Assembly: GCA_025330725.1 (NCBI GenBank)
Contig: JAIWND010000015.1
Coordinates: forward strand, 1-64,000
Length of the DNA stretch: 64,000 nt
Direction of reading: 5' to 3'
DNA from: Chlamydoabsidia padenii
Lineage: Eukaryota > Mucoromycota > Mucoromycetes > Mucorales > Cunninghamellaceae
The translations under genes were made by a program, and so were the position numbers. Shown here in pieces: positions 33,593-51,190 of this stretch (within the stretch, counting starts at the first letter, position 1; every line of letters starts with the position of its first letter). The notes below the pieces were generated by a model. The model searched no databases. It saw nothing but the letters and a program-made list of their open reading frames with translations, and was not told where the DNA came from.

Positions 33593-34152
33593 CTAAATAT
33601 AAATGAAGGGGGAGAGGGACACTGATAACAACTATGTGAGGGATGGGAGGGGCGCATTAACGGATAAAAGTCAAGAGAGAGAGAGAGAGGAGATTTTTAT
33701 GTATTCATTCGTGGGGCATGGTCATTTGCGGGGCATCACAATAGATATCCATCCTGCAATAGTAAATAAGTTAGTTCGCCCCCTTCATCAGTATCATTCC
33801 TTTTTGATAATTACCTATATCATCAAATCCTGAGACAATCCAATCTTGTCACAGTGTCCACTTGTTAACATTAGATGGACAAAAAGTTACAAGATAACAG
33901 TACATTGGTTCCATTATCCCCCACTACTTTTTTTTTAATACTTATTATATTAGGATCAGTCAAGCAAATCTTCGTTGTGGTAATGTTGTAGATGAATTTG
34001 GAGTGAGTCAATTAGTATTGCTTTTTGTTCTAGTCATCACCTACCATTAGAGTGACGCAATCAATACATCGTGTTCTGGTGTCATTTTATTGTTGGTGAG
34101 ATTTGTATCTTTTACTGTGTTTTCCTTCTATTGTAAAGTATACTTTTGAATC
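33072..34152. other. Intergenic region with exon-like scraps
   Basis: AAGCCCCGATTATGTAAT at about 33443-33460 looks like a promoter element on the plus strand. Downstream, an exon-like stretch bounded by ATTAG and GTGAGT (33952-34001) reads ISQANLRCGNVVDEFG. After TTCTAG at 34034 comes SSPTIRVTQSIHRV, in phase. Farther left VHLLTLDGQKVT (about 33857-33892) ends at a TAA. These could be a small spliced gene or a gene relic. No family was recognised and no complete model was found. An A run (33570-33591) and GA repeat (33674-33690) are also present. Confidence 0.35.
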
Positions 34153-38226
<4,074 letters not shown>

Positions 38227-38718
38227 TTTGCCCCGTATCCCCCCCCCCTCTTTTACACATCCCTTCTTATTGTATTATGCTTTTATCCTCTACACCTATA
38301 GCTATTTTTTACCCTACAACTATACATATCCTTTGTTTGCACCATTACACACATTTATGTACATATCACCCAATAAAACTATCAAAAGGTCTTACCATTA
38401 TAATTACGCTGTAGGATGCTTGTATCGAACATTTGTGCCTGCACCTTTTTTTTAACCATCTGCAATCAATAAAACTATTTTAAGCCAACTTGGTAAACCT
38501 TTATGGAATGCCCGCTATGATAAACATCTATTATGATGGATTTATATCATCAAAGTCCATCATGCATATATAACCATTTGTTATCATAACCACCATTTTA
38601 TTTTTATCAACTAAAAAAAGAAAAAAAAAAGAATACATAGTGTCTGTTTATTGATCAATAAGAGTAAGTTAATTAAGTAAAGGAGTATATCGAAACTATA
38701 GGAGGAAGACACCAGGGT

Positions 38719-41700
38719 TTATCCGCGCCGCCGGGATTCTTGGGTGATAGGTTTGTCAAATGATCTTGTATTCAGAATACGATCCCATTCACGCACAGTA
38801 TAGATCGAGACAGATTTACCAGAAGGATCCCCGAATCGTCCAGCCCAAGCCGCCAAATCGTCATCATTCGTCACCAAAACCAAAGGATCCACTTGATCAG
38901 TGCGCTGTTGCTGTTGTTGTTGCTGTTGTTGTTGTTGGTAAAAGTAAAGTAGACAGTTAATAGTAGGTCGATATTTCTTAGGTACATCCACATAAGATAC
39001 ATCCACAGCAGGAGATATAGGAGAATCTTCTTCTACATCATCATCATTATCTAAAATATCATCATCACTGCCGTCTGTTGAATAATCGTCGTCATCGTCG
39101 TCGTCGTCCATTTCAGAGTCTTCCGTATCTGAAGCCCACCCTCTAGCTTCTTCATGTCCAAGCCGTCGTCCACCTCGTCGTCGTCCATGAGTTTTGAAGA
39201 GATCATCATCTGAGCTCATCGAAGCATCATCCACATCGTCAGAATCGGTTAGGGCTGTTTGATCATCATCACCATCATCATCCTGTGTATCGTCGTTTAA
39301 ACCATTCTTGTCGCCAATCCAAAACGAGGACACTTGGTCCCAGTCCATGAGCGTTTCGTCGACTTTTTGTGTACGCAAGAAGGATCGCGTGTGAGAATCC
39401 CTGCTATGTGTGCTGTCCGCCAGTTTCAATAGATTGTCTAAATAACGAATGGATTCCCGTGCCTGGAGATTCATATGTGAGTCACCTTTCTTGTAATAGT
39501 CGAGGTCGCCAATTACATCCAATGGGACAATGACTTGAAGAATACTGGTTTGCACACGACGACGGATGTTGAGTGTTTGATTGGCCCATTTCTTGATATT
39601 AGATAAACCATCCAGGAATGCAGTAAGATCCACAATGACAGTATACACATCCAGATCTTCAGGTTTGGCAGTTTCTGCAGGATTCTTGGTGCCATTTTTG
39701 GGAGAGACATTCATCTTGTTCACATTCTTTTCCAATGATGAGACTTGTTCCATGAGACGTTGTGTGGCCAATGCTTTCATAAACCGGCTTTGTTGTTGAC
39801 GCTATATTAAAGAGTTAGTTCATGTATAATTATCATGTGTTTGATTACTTACCTTTGCATTTTCGTCAATCACAGAATAGTTTTGTTCCACTTGATTGTA
39901 TTGGACAAAGTTAAAGGACTATATATAGCATGAAAGCAGATCAATACACTGGTTGCATTCTTTTTCTTTTTGTCTTGTCTTGTTATCATTACCGAAGATT
40001 CCGCCAGCTTTCGAATGAGATCACGAGCACGACCCCAGCGGACTTGTTTTCGAGCATCAGCCGTCGTTTGTTCATCTACTTCATAGGCAGTTTCTTTAAA
40101 AAAGTCGACACCAGAATGGAATGAGAGCAGAGGAATGAGACCAAGGAGAAAGACATCTTCTGATAGTGGATAAGTGCTTGGCAGTACATTATTGACAGGT
40201 AAAGGGAAAGATGGATGAGCGATCAGTAGAGTGCAGAATGTTTGGATAGACTAAACAAGACAAATCAGTTAGTTAGTATTGCCCCTGTTCAATTTTGTTA
40301 CCCTTCTTTGCCTCTTCCTATAACTTACTCTAACCAGTGACCTTTTCGTGGTTTCCTTTGATTTTCCATTCTGTAGAGAGGTATTTCGACCGTCAGCACC
40401 ATGGCAATATTGGGCAATGACTTCTGTGTTGGTGTAAAGATAGGAGCACCAAATGGCCAATGCAGGAAGAATGGTATTATCCACCAATGCAGACAAAGTT
40501 GATATCATTTCTGGCGAGTCGTGCGAGGTAGTTTTCTTCATCTTTTCCAGGGCATTATTGGTTTCTTTGTATAAGTTCGTGAGGATATCGAAGCCATACT
40601 CCAATAAAATCATCTGCAGGTGTTGAAGTTCAAGTCGTTGAGGATAGTTTGCTGTCGTAATCATACACAACACATGTTAGTGTCCAGTCCATCTTCACAC
40701 CTCCTCCTATTCCTTACCTTTATCCTTTATGAGTTCACCCATATACCATACAGAGACCAATAGGATCGTCATTGTCCTTGTTAACGTGGATCGAATCACA
40801 TGGAGTACAGATGATGTGGTTTTTTCAAGTGTCGAATCCAAACCAGATTCAGTGATCACCTGAGTCATAGCAAGCCCAAGCCCATTGGATAAAGGAGGAA
40901 AACTATGTAAAAGGAATAAGAGTTAAGGTTAAACAAACACACGTGTATCCTAACTTTGTTTTTTTTAAGTTTATACCTGTCACTTTTTTGGAATACAATG
41001 GAGTGATGCATCTGTAAAAATGATTCAACAAAGTGTGAGATGTATTGAGAGCTTCTTGATTTCGCCATAGGGTTGGTTTGGTCAGATGGTGGTGGTAATG
41101 GTTTTGTGTTGAATCGTACTTTGGAATAGAATGATTTCAAGTTGTCATGACCCAGAGTAGAAGGATGTTTCATCGCCAAACTAAAAAAAAAAAAAAAAAG
41201 TCAAGATCAAAGGTTAATTCATTGGTAACATCTTGTTTTCCATATTTACCTCATAGTATAATACCAAACCACATCAATCACACTACCAGTGGAAGCAGAT
41301 ACAAGAGCCAGTTGAGAGTAAGGTTTGCCACTGGATCTATATACATCGACGGCCTTTTGATAACATGTTTTCGATATTTTCCAAGCATCCGACGATGAAG
41401 AGGGTGTGTTATTGTCTTTGGTGGAGGGAAGAGCAAAGGAAGCACGATACCTAGCCAAATCGCCCATGCATATATAATTTGAGTGTAGTAGAATCGCCAC
41501 CTTGTCTTCTTCTGTCGATTTGGATGTCATCACCTGATGTCGGAATAGATCTTAAGGGGCTTGATTAGAAATGGATGTTTGTTTGTTTGTTGCTTTACTT
41601 GTTCTGTTTTTTTTTTTTTTTTTTTTGTCATTTACCTATACCGATTGTTTTGGTGTCTATATGGAAGGTGTTTTTGATGTGATGATTGAGATCCCGATAA

Positions 41701-42549
41701 AACTTGAAGCTTGAGTCAATGTATTGGTGATAAATGGTAACAAGTTTTTGTCGAATCGCAGGAGGATCATCTGATTTCAACTAGAGACACAAATTAATTG
41801 GGTATCATTTTTACTATTTGTGATCAAGTCATTCATACTTTACCTTGCGTAATCGACTGCGGGTTTCTTCAATAGGAGGATAAAAGATATACCGCCAGAG
41901 TCTATCTTCCACATGTTGAGAGGACGCATACAATAGATCATTGGTGAGAACTTGATGGTACACCGCCTTGAGTCTACACACAAGAATAGTCAGTTAGTTG
42001 CATATATAACGCAAACCAAATGTTTATGGATGTTTACTTACCTTTTTCGTACATAGTCGATTTCGTCTTGAGTGGCTGTCACTTGTTCGCGGGCAATAGC
42101 ATTGCTCCTTCGTCCTTGATCCTTGGGAATGTTGGCATAGTTGATATTAAGTTGTGTTTGGAGTTCATTCAATTGTTTTTCTAGAGCAGACGCTTCCCTA
42201 TCACACACAAGTGCTCCCCCACAAAAAAGAGAGAGACGGAGACCTTGTTAGTAAGTCTGTTATCATTCCTTACCATTCTTACTTACCTAGTCAAGTCTTT
42301 GAGATCAAGACGAGTTTCTTGTGAGAGAGATGGAGCAAAAGTAGTATCTGTTTCAATGGATTGCTGTTTGTTAGATGCTTTACGCCTGTTTCGTGGTCTT
42401 CTTCGGCGACGTCGCTTTTGCTGTGTCTGTTGTCGAGGTCCCTGCTGCTGTTTCCGTTCTTCTTCTTCTTGGCCTTTTGGTTGCATTTGACTTTGTCGGT
42501 TTTTATCGGTTATGTTGTTTGAGTGACTAGTTTGAGGTGATGTTTGCAT
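38719..42549 (-). CDS. EST1/SMG6-like protein with C-terminal PIN domain
   Basis: Eleven minus-strand exons join in frame: 42549-42287, 42197-42042, 41973-41844, 41780-41636, 41550-41250, 41180-40977, 40902-40718, 40651-40329, 40250-39993, 39918-39853 and 39801-38719, about 1037 aa. The N-terminus is a Gln/Lys/Arg-rich basic tail (KRRRRRRPRNRRKAS). Next comes the EST1 14-3-3-like/TPR region (LWRYIFYPPIEETRSRLRK, LLHSNYICMGDLARYRASF, CYQKAVDVYRSSGKPYSQLA). The C-terminal PIN domain has YTVIVDLTAFLDGL, an acidic Asp/Ser insertion and PLVLVTNDDDLAAWAGRFG. SMG6 cleaves nonsense-containing mRNAs; EST1 serves telomerase. Acidic PIN positions look retained, so nuclease activity is plausible. A CAA/CAG Gln run lies just before the last block. 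The start is the first true ATG; a promoter-like motif at 42817-42829 may indicate an extra 5' exon. Confidence 0.85.
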
Positions 42550-42816
42550 GGCTGATAAGCAACAAGGGTCATTATCGTTTAAAAAAAACAATTAAGAGTG
42601 TTTTTTTTTGGGGGTGGGTTTCTTTGATTGTATCCAAACGTGTAAGCTGTATTACAAAGTGTATATAATAGATAAAAGTATACGTGTATAGATGAGTAAA
42701 GTAAAGCAAATGGTTTAATAATAAAAAGTCATATGATGAATTGGGTAGAGGAAGAGATGAATGGGGAAGAGAAGGGAGGATAGCCTCCATTTTCTCCAAC
42801 CATTTTTTTTCCAACT

Positions 42817-42829
42817 TTCAAATGCCGAC
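42817..42829. promoter_or_regulatory. Promoter-like motif between SMG6-like gene and NOB1 3' end
   Basis: TTTCAAATGCCGA is a near match to the recurrent element in reverse orientation, 268 bp before the ATG of the SMG6-like gene. The distance is longer than at other genes. Confidence 0.35.
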
Positions 42830-43050
42830 AGCGGCGCTTTTCCACCAGAATACCATAATGGGATTCATCAAGTCCTTGACACATATGAATAAAAACAGTG
42901 ATTTTTATTTAGTTAAAAAGAGAGATGCAGTTATATAATAACAAATGTTATAAAAAGAGAATGAAGAAGTATATAATACTAACTATATAATGAGGGGAAG
43001 GAGGAAAGGATGCCTAAACTACAAGTGGATACAAATTGGATATTATAAAT

Positions 43051-44602
43051 CTAAGATCGTTTTTTACCTTTACCAGTTCGTTTTCGGCCTTGATTAGGAT
43101 TTCTTCTACCAAAACCAATAACGTCTGTTCCAAACATATTGTTGTTCGATGTCCGAGTATCCATTTTGCTGTAAAGAGGTACAAAGTCAGGGTCAAATAG
43201 ATCAACAATCTTCTTTTTGGATTGAGTTTCTTTAGCCTTGACATATTCCCGTTGATCTTCACGTAAAACAATATTGTTGGACTTGCGACCACCTTTAGGG
43301 TTGGGGATATCGTATTTAGTGCCACGGAGTCGGTATTGGAAGGATTTCACCAAATGATACTTGATTTCACCTTTGCTGTTCGTTGTACATGACACACGCA
43401 TCAATGTTGCACTACCACATTTGGGACAAAACTTCTTTTCAACATCGGCTGTAACTGTAAAGCACGCATGGCATCGAAGGACCCAGTTCTTGATCTTGGA
43501 GATACGGTGACCACCAGTAGAAACAAGGTTTAGGTTCATTTGTAATAGCACGTTCTAAAAGAATATCATTTGTTAGTAGGAGTTACCTCCCTCCCCATAT
43601 TGTCTTCTTACCTGCATAGCAAAATCACTGGTCATACATGCAACATCCATTACATCCAAGCGACGGAATTCAGCAGGTGTTACCCCCAGTTTCAAAGCAT
43701 TGAATTCATCCACATTGTCAGGTGTAATCCATTCCCCATCATCATCTTCAAATTCCATTCCAGGTTCAACATTTTCAATAATAACATCAGATATACGCTG
43801 TGACAAGGTATCCATCGTGTTTTCTTGTTCTTCTTCTTGTTTCTGTTGCTGTTTTTGTTCATCGATTGTTGAAGGTTCTTCTTGTTGATTTTCAATAGGG
43901 GTAGCAGTGCTATCATCATTACTGTCCGTAGCCTTGGGTTCTTCAGGGAGAGTCATCGATTTGGATTTGGTCTTTGATGGTTTTTTCGATTGCTTGGTGC
44001 CTTTGTTGGTAGGAGCCACCACTTCCCATCCGTCTGCGTCCACTTCATATGTCTTGGTCTTCACTTTGGATTTAGGAGGAGGTGCGCTAGCAAGAGTGCC
44101 AGTGGGTCGAGTCTATAAGTGATAAAAGGCGAGTTCCAATTAGATAACAGCTACTCTTTATATATATTGCTTTTCATTACCTTTACTGGTTCAGTACGAA
44201 TGTGTTCCAAACCATTACGACGAGTTTCAATAGTATGAGTCAAGGCGATCACCCGAAGATCTGGCATGGAGAGAGAGGCATAGTCACCAGTTTTCTTGGA
44301 GAAGTTGATAACTAGGTAAAATATAAAAAGTTGGTCAGTAAGGATATTCTTCGGATCTTGTCAATTTGTTTCTTACCAGCCTTCAAAGATTCTTCAGTAG
44401 GGTTTTCCACCTTGATTTCAAAAGGAAGCCGAGTCAAGTATTCCCTAGAGTGAGCACTACGGAGTTCGGACATGACTTCAGGACAAGTGTAAAAAAAGTC
44501 AGAAGTATTTTTCAAAGTCATGCCATTGATAATAGCATTGGTATCGATCACTAGGTGGTTGATCTTGTTGCTGGAGGCTTCGATGGCAATCTTGGTGTCC
44601 AT
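43051..44602 (-). CDS. NOB1: 20S-pre-rRNA endonuclease Nob1
   Basis: Minus-strand exons 44602-44377, 44311-44181, 44112-43612 and 43554-43051 encode 453 aa (yeast Nob1 is 459). Nob1 cleaves site D of 20S pre-rRNA to make the 18S 3' end. The PIN domain starts HLVIDTNAIINGMTLKN (first catalytic Asp) and includes VMSELRSAHSREYL and GDYASLSMPDLRVIALT (later acidic residues). A Lys/Glu-rich linker follows, then the NOB1 signature DDDGEWITPDNVDEFNALKL and DVACMTSDFAMQNVLLQMNL. The zinc ribbon is WVLRCHACFTVTADVEKKFC followed by PKCG. The tail is basic (GRKRTGKGKKRS). It is divergently paired with RAD1, with 171 bp between the two start codons. Secure call. Confidence 0.95.
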
Positions 44603-44687
44603 TATTAATCAAAAGGTGAAAGAAGAGAGAGAGACACAGAAAGGAAAAAAAAAAAAAATTGGGAGGACGTCGAGTCACATAAATCAA

Positions 44688-44699
44688 ATTCAAATCCCG
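44688..44699. promoter_or_regulatory. Promoter-like motif between divergent NOB1 and RAD1
   Basis: TTCAAATCCCGC is the consensus form of the recurrent element. It is 86 bp from the NOB1 ATG and 75 bp from the RAD1 ATG, in the middle of a very short shared promoter. Confidence 0.55.
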
Positions 44700-44773
44700 C
44701 ATTTTTCTCTCGGCAAAAAAGAAAAAATCGTTTGCATTGTTCTTTTACCTTGTTCTTTTATTTATTTATCACA

Positions 44774-46099
44774 ATGTCCCAAATCCAGCCATTTTCGTCC
44801 AATCTGAATACTGTAAAACTTCTCATTGGTATGATTAAAGCAATTCAGTTTAAACCGGTAAAGTAATATTAAAGATACATGTAGTAAAACAATGAAACGA
44901 GATTGACTGACACTATACTATAGACAGCAACCTGCCACATCCACGTTGAAGGTCTGACGTTTACTGTAACTGAAAACCAATGTATCAAAGCTGTTGTTTA
45001 TGCAAAACGTGCCATGTTTGAACGCTACCGCCCTGGTTCCGAAGACCTTCCAGCATTCGACATTCACTTGGGAACCTTTGTTGATTGCCTTGGAATCTTG
45101 TGTCCTTCTGGAGCCTCTGATGAATGCCGAATATACTATGAAGGAGCTGGCTCTCCTCTGGAACTAAAGTAAAGTAATGAAGAATGAACCTTCATTCAAG
45201 AAGAGATCTAACTTTATTGTTATATTTGTTGGCGGTGGTGTGGATATTTGACATAGAAAAGACGTGAAGACGGGGATATGCGACTGACTAAAACATGTAA
45301 AATCAAGACTATGGATACTGAACCAGGCGCACTGGAACTAAGCATAAATGATGCTGACAATGAACAAACAGTGATTATGAAGGTAGGTGAGATAGCATAA
45401 AACAAATGGACTGCTAACTAACAGTGGTAACCTCTCTTAGGCTTCATGGCTGCAGGATGCATTAGGTGATCTGGACTCGACGTGTGAAAAAGTCGCGATT
45501 GTCTTCTCTTCTGAAGATCCTTGCTTCCAACTCTTTGGCACTGGTGCGAATGGAACAAGTAGCGTGGTAAGTCAATGGCTCACTACAGACATAGGATGAT
45601 TACTTACCACCTTTATATTTTGTTGCTCAATACTCCTATAATAGACCGAATACCATGAAGATGTTGCCGAGCCTTTTATAGCTTTCGAATGCTCGCGTGA
45701 AGGGACTTATAGGTAAAGTTTAGGAATAGAGTGGGAAAAAAAAGATCGGCGATTGAAATTGATCATCTTGCTCACTTTTTTTTTTTTTTTTTGTGGCAGA
45801 TACTTGTACTCCCATATATCACGCTGCTCAAAAGCTTTGGATCAAGCCTCCGATGTGTCTTTAAAGATATCTACCGAAGGTGTATTATCACTACTGGTAA
45901 GTTCAACCTTTGACCATGAACAAAATAGGATATACTAACATGGACTATTATAGTTTAAGATCGGATCTAACACCAATGATGATTCTGCTTATGTAGAGTT
46001 CACGGTAAGTACACCTATTCTTCCTTTATGACTGATTGTTTTTTGTCTTCTTTTAACTGATACTACTTGTTTTTATAGATTATACCCTGCGAAGAATAG
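44774..46099 (+). CDS. RAD1: DNA damage checkpoint clamp subunit Rad1 (9-1-1 complex)
   Basis: Exons 44774-44857, 44924-45168, 45262-45382, 45441-45566, 45645-45712, 45800-45896, 45954-46004 and 46079-46099 give 270 aa (human RAD1 282). Rad1 forms the PCNA-like Rad9-Hus1-Rad1 ring loaded at damaged DNA to activate the ATR-type kinase. Family sequence includes GMIKAIQFKPTATCHIHVEG, GLTFTVTENQCIKAVVYAKR, FDIHLGTFVDCLGILC, and the conserved end FKIGSNTNDDSAYVEFTIIP. The last exon codes only six residues. The exon 3 acceptor was set at AAAAG (45261), because the more obvious CATAG 11 bp before it would give a frameshift. Because the gene is cut into small exons, only the joined product reveals the family. 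Strong call. Confidence 0.9.
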
Positions 46100-46372
46100 T
46101 TAAATGATGATTATAGTCGTGTCTTGTAGCATAGTAGCTCTGGTTTGTTAGGAACCAACTATTATAATTTGATTGTAATAAAAAACTGACATCTATATTA
46201 TATCTTAAAAAAATGATAATCTTCAAAAGATTGACAGTTGGTGATTGAATACCCGCTATCCATCAAAGATGTTTCCCTTTTTGGTCAAAGCCTGAAGATG
46301 CGGAGATCAAAACCCTGCTTATAAAAAATTGAAACCCTAGCCTTCTTTTTCTCCCTTCTCTTTCACTCTTAA

Positions 46373-47779
<1,407 letters not shown>

Positions 47780-48189
47780 ATGGGGTTTTTTTTTTTTTTT
47801 TTAGTTTAGATTAATTGATTATCTTCCCCTCCATCATCATCGCCTTAGTTGTAGTATTCTCTTCCCCAACCTTGTACAGTCCAAATAAAAAAAAAAATAC
47901 CATGTTTATCCTTTTTTTTTAAAAAAAAAAACCGTCGACAATTTGACTCAAATAAATAAAGTGGATATCATCTTATATAAATACATCATATCCTCGATCA
48001 TACTCGTTTAACATGCACTCACAATCACCAAGCTCTGCATGATCATCAGAGAATGAATGTTCTCATCCCGATTGGCCTTCATCGACATAATTCAAATCCC
48101 GCCAAATTTCGACCTGCATTTCAGTCAGGAATAAAGGGTGCACTTATAAGCACACCACTATGCGACTTCACCTAAATAAAAGAACGTCA

Positions 48190-49600
48190 TTCACTTTATG
48201 CATGAGAGAATGGGGTGAATCCAAGTCCATTGTATGGAGCATACAGCCTCACGATCGTTTTAACTTGACTTTTGTAAAAAAGGATGCAGAATGAAAATGG
48301 ACATACAAGACAAAACTTATTTCAAAACCCGCTTACTCTCGCCTGGAATCTTGAGAGAGCTCTACTGGCTTAATGAACAAGTGATGCTAATGACAAAAGT
48401 GACCATGAGCATTCCTTAGCCTATTTCCAACAAATTTTACATAATGGCCATTGTACTAAGTCCTCTGTATGGCGCAATATAGCCTCAAGATCTTTTTACC
48501 TTGACTTTTCTGAAAAAAAGGATGCAGAATGAAAAATTGACACACAAGAAAAATTTGGTTCAAAACCCGCTTACCCTCGCCTTGAATCTTGAGAGAACTC
48601 TACTGCTTTAATGAACAAGTGATGCTCATGACAAAAGTGACCATGAACATTCCTTAGCCTATTTTCAACAAAGTTTACATAATGGCCAATATACCAAGTC
48701 CACTGTATGGAGCAGTATAGCCTCAAGATTGTTTTATCCTGACTTTTGTAAAAAAAAAAGTTGCAGAATGAAAAAATTGACACACAAGACCAAACTTATT
48801 TCAAAACCCGCTTACTCTCGCCTTGAATCTTGAGAGTGCTCTACCAGCTTAATGAACAAGCGATGCTAATGACAAAAGTAACCATGTGCATTCCTTAGCC
48901 TATTTCCAACAAACTTTACATAATGGCCATTGTACCAAGTACCTTGTATGGAGCAGTATAGCCTCAAGATTGTTTTACCCTGACTTTTCTAAAAAAAAGG
49001 ATATAAAATGAGATTGTGTCAACGGTACTCATTTTCAAGCCTGGTCGGGGTTCAAATGTCGTGATTTCTGGGGAAGGGAAAGGCTCGTTTCCTCTTCATA
49101 CTTTTTGTTTTTTTAGTCTACATTCTTTTAAAAAAGTCATTTCAAAACTATTTTGAGGCTATACTGCTCCATTCAGTGGACTTGGTGCAAAGGCCATTAT
49201 GTAAACTTTGTTGGAAATAGGCTAAGGAATGCATATGGTCACTTTTGTCATTAGCATCTCTTGTTCATTAAGCTAGTAGAGCTCTCTTAAGATTCCAAGC
49301 GAGAGTAAGCGGGTTTTGAAATAAGTTTGGTCTTGTGTGTCAATTTTTTCATTCTGCAACTTTTTTTTTTACAAAAGTCAGGATAAAACAATCTTGAGGC
49401 TATACTGCTCCATACAGTGGACTTGGTATATTGGCCATTATGTAAACTTTGTTGAAAATAGGCTAAGGAATGCTCATGGTCACTTTTGTCATTAGCATCG
49501 CTTGTTCATTAAGCTGGTAGAGCACTCTCAAGATTCCCGGCCAGAGTAAGCGGGGGTTTAAAATAAGTTTTGTCTCGTCTGTCCATTTTTTTTTCTTTTT
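48190..49600. repeat. Repeat cluster C: inverted arrangement of the 235-241 bp unit
   Basis: The left half (about 48200-49015) carries units in reverse orientation: GACCAT/AACCAT blocks at 48401, 48639 and 48880, spacings 238 and 241. The right half (about 49135-49590) carries forward units: ATGGTC at 49235 and 49476, spacing 241. The arms face each other about a centre near 49020-49135, which holds GGGGAAGGGAAAGGCTCGTT, a block also found beside cluster B at 24815. Each unit contains the AAGCGGGTTTTGAAAT element and its reverse complement (for example 48323, 48568, 49312). No long ORF or transposase is visible. Confidence 0.85.
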
Positions 49601-50340
49601 CACCGCCTTTCTTTTTCCCTCTCAAATGTAATTGAAGACTGGTTCCTGCTTCTTTCAGCAGATGTCACTTCTTTTACCGACCTTCTTGAATCCCATTAGG
49701 TAAGCTATCTGAAAATGCAAATCACACATCCAACTCACTTTGCTTTTAATGGTACAAGTTATGACTGAAACATCTTGGTCTTGGCTCGTCAATAGTTTAT
49801 TTTTTTTACTATTCAGCTGGCGATAAACTAGACACGATTTGGATTCAAGGTAAGAATATTGATATTGTATGACAGAGCTTATATGATTTGCTGTTAACAG
49901 GAATGGCTATCAAGAATGCTGCCGCCCGTGTACGGTCATGGATGGATCTTGAATTACAATGTAAGGGCTTAAATAGGAATAGGATGGTATGTGATATAAA
50001 ATTGGCGCTGTTTGAATAACTCTGGACTGGAGGTAAGTAGATCAAGTGGAATATACCATTCAGGCGTTAATTGATTTGATATGGATTGACCAAGTTTCTC
50101 ACTTTTACTCCTTTTACTTTTAGCCGACTCTGCTCCAAGATGCGTGAAGATTTACCCGGAACTCGTATGGAGATGGATCTATTGGTATGAAAAAAAAAAA
50201 AAAGGAAGTACTTACACAAATCATTCTGATGATATTGGATCACCATAGAAAACTTTGAATGGCCTGGTATGACGGTATAGGTAGCTTCCATTGCAAACTA
50301 GATCAACCTTCATGATATTGGTAAGCAATCATTACACTAT
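49601..50340 (+). other. Possible small multi-exon gene or gene relic
   Basis: Several exon-like segments bounded by good splice sites are coding-like. From about 49821, AGDKLDTIWIQG joins across the intron 49851-49900 to MAIKNAAARVRSWMDLELQ (ending at 49959 before GTAAGG). From about 50125, one frame gives LCSKMREDLPGTRMEMDLL before GTATGA. An upstream ATG at 49715 (MQITHPTHFAFN then GTACAA) can join to the first segment in phase. The later segment does not join in phase with the earlier ones in any model I tried. No family was recognised, so it may be a real small protein gene or a decayed one. Confidence 0.35.
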
Positions 50341-51190
50341 TACATATCCTCTCATTCTCACACAATAGTTAACCACCGTGTGTCGAACCAACGCAGTATG
50401 AATAGGTGTATTGGATTCTAGTCAAAAACATCAGCAAAACTATTCTACTTTGATTGGAAAGGACTCTAGCATTAGCATTAGTATTAGTATTAGCATAGCA
50501 TGTAGACAGTTATTCCGAAATATGTCCTTTGACAGAATACTGCCCCTTGATTTAGATCATATTGTTGTCTTACTGTCATTATTGCTTTGATTGTTGCTAT
50601 TGAAATGTGCCAAATAAAACTAAACAAAGAATGGATGATGTAATCATAATTGGCCGTCTTTGATTAACCTTTTGTCATGTCTCATATTACTAAATTGACA
50701 TTTGATTTTGAAGTGACATGGTGATCGCTTACTGTTTGTCATGTCTTAACAATTCAACGGACTACCATGATTTATGAAACAGATAATCCGAAACCTCACT
50801 TCTTTTGCTCCAGTAGCACAAAGAATATGATCATCCTTTGGTATATGATCGGAATCTAACACTAATGCCTTTTTTATACTACAATGTCGGGATTAGAATT
50901 AAAAAAGAACATTTGACAGGTCTCAGGGTCCTATCCAGCTATTTTCAGGAAAACTCCGCTCCGACCAATGAAAAAGCGATGGGCCCTGAAACCACTTTTA
51001 TAAAGCTTATTCAAGTGGTCAAGTTTGAATCTAATCAAGTTTATTCACATACTAATCCCATAGTTCCTGTTAGTATATATGTAAGAAGAAAACAGTATAT
51101 AAAGGGGACGATCTATCGAGTTGTATCTCTCTCTCTTTTTTTTTTTATCATCTCCTCACTTTTATATATATATATATACATATATACACA
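50341..51190. other. Intergenic region before thaumatin-like gene
   Basis: It contains a short AGCATT/AGTATT repeat (about 50467-50500), a polyadenylation-like AATAAA near 50615 and a promoter-like TCGGGATTAGAAT at about 50886. A 129-codon ORF (50838) ends in the T-rich leader of the next gene and has no domain. Confidence 0.45.
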
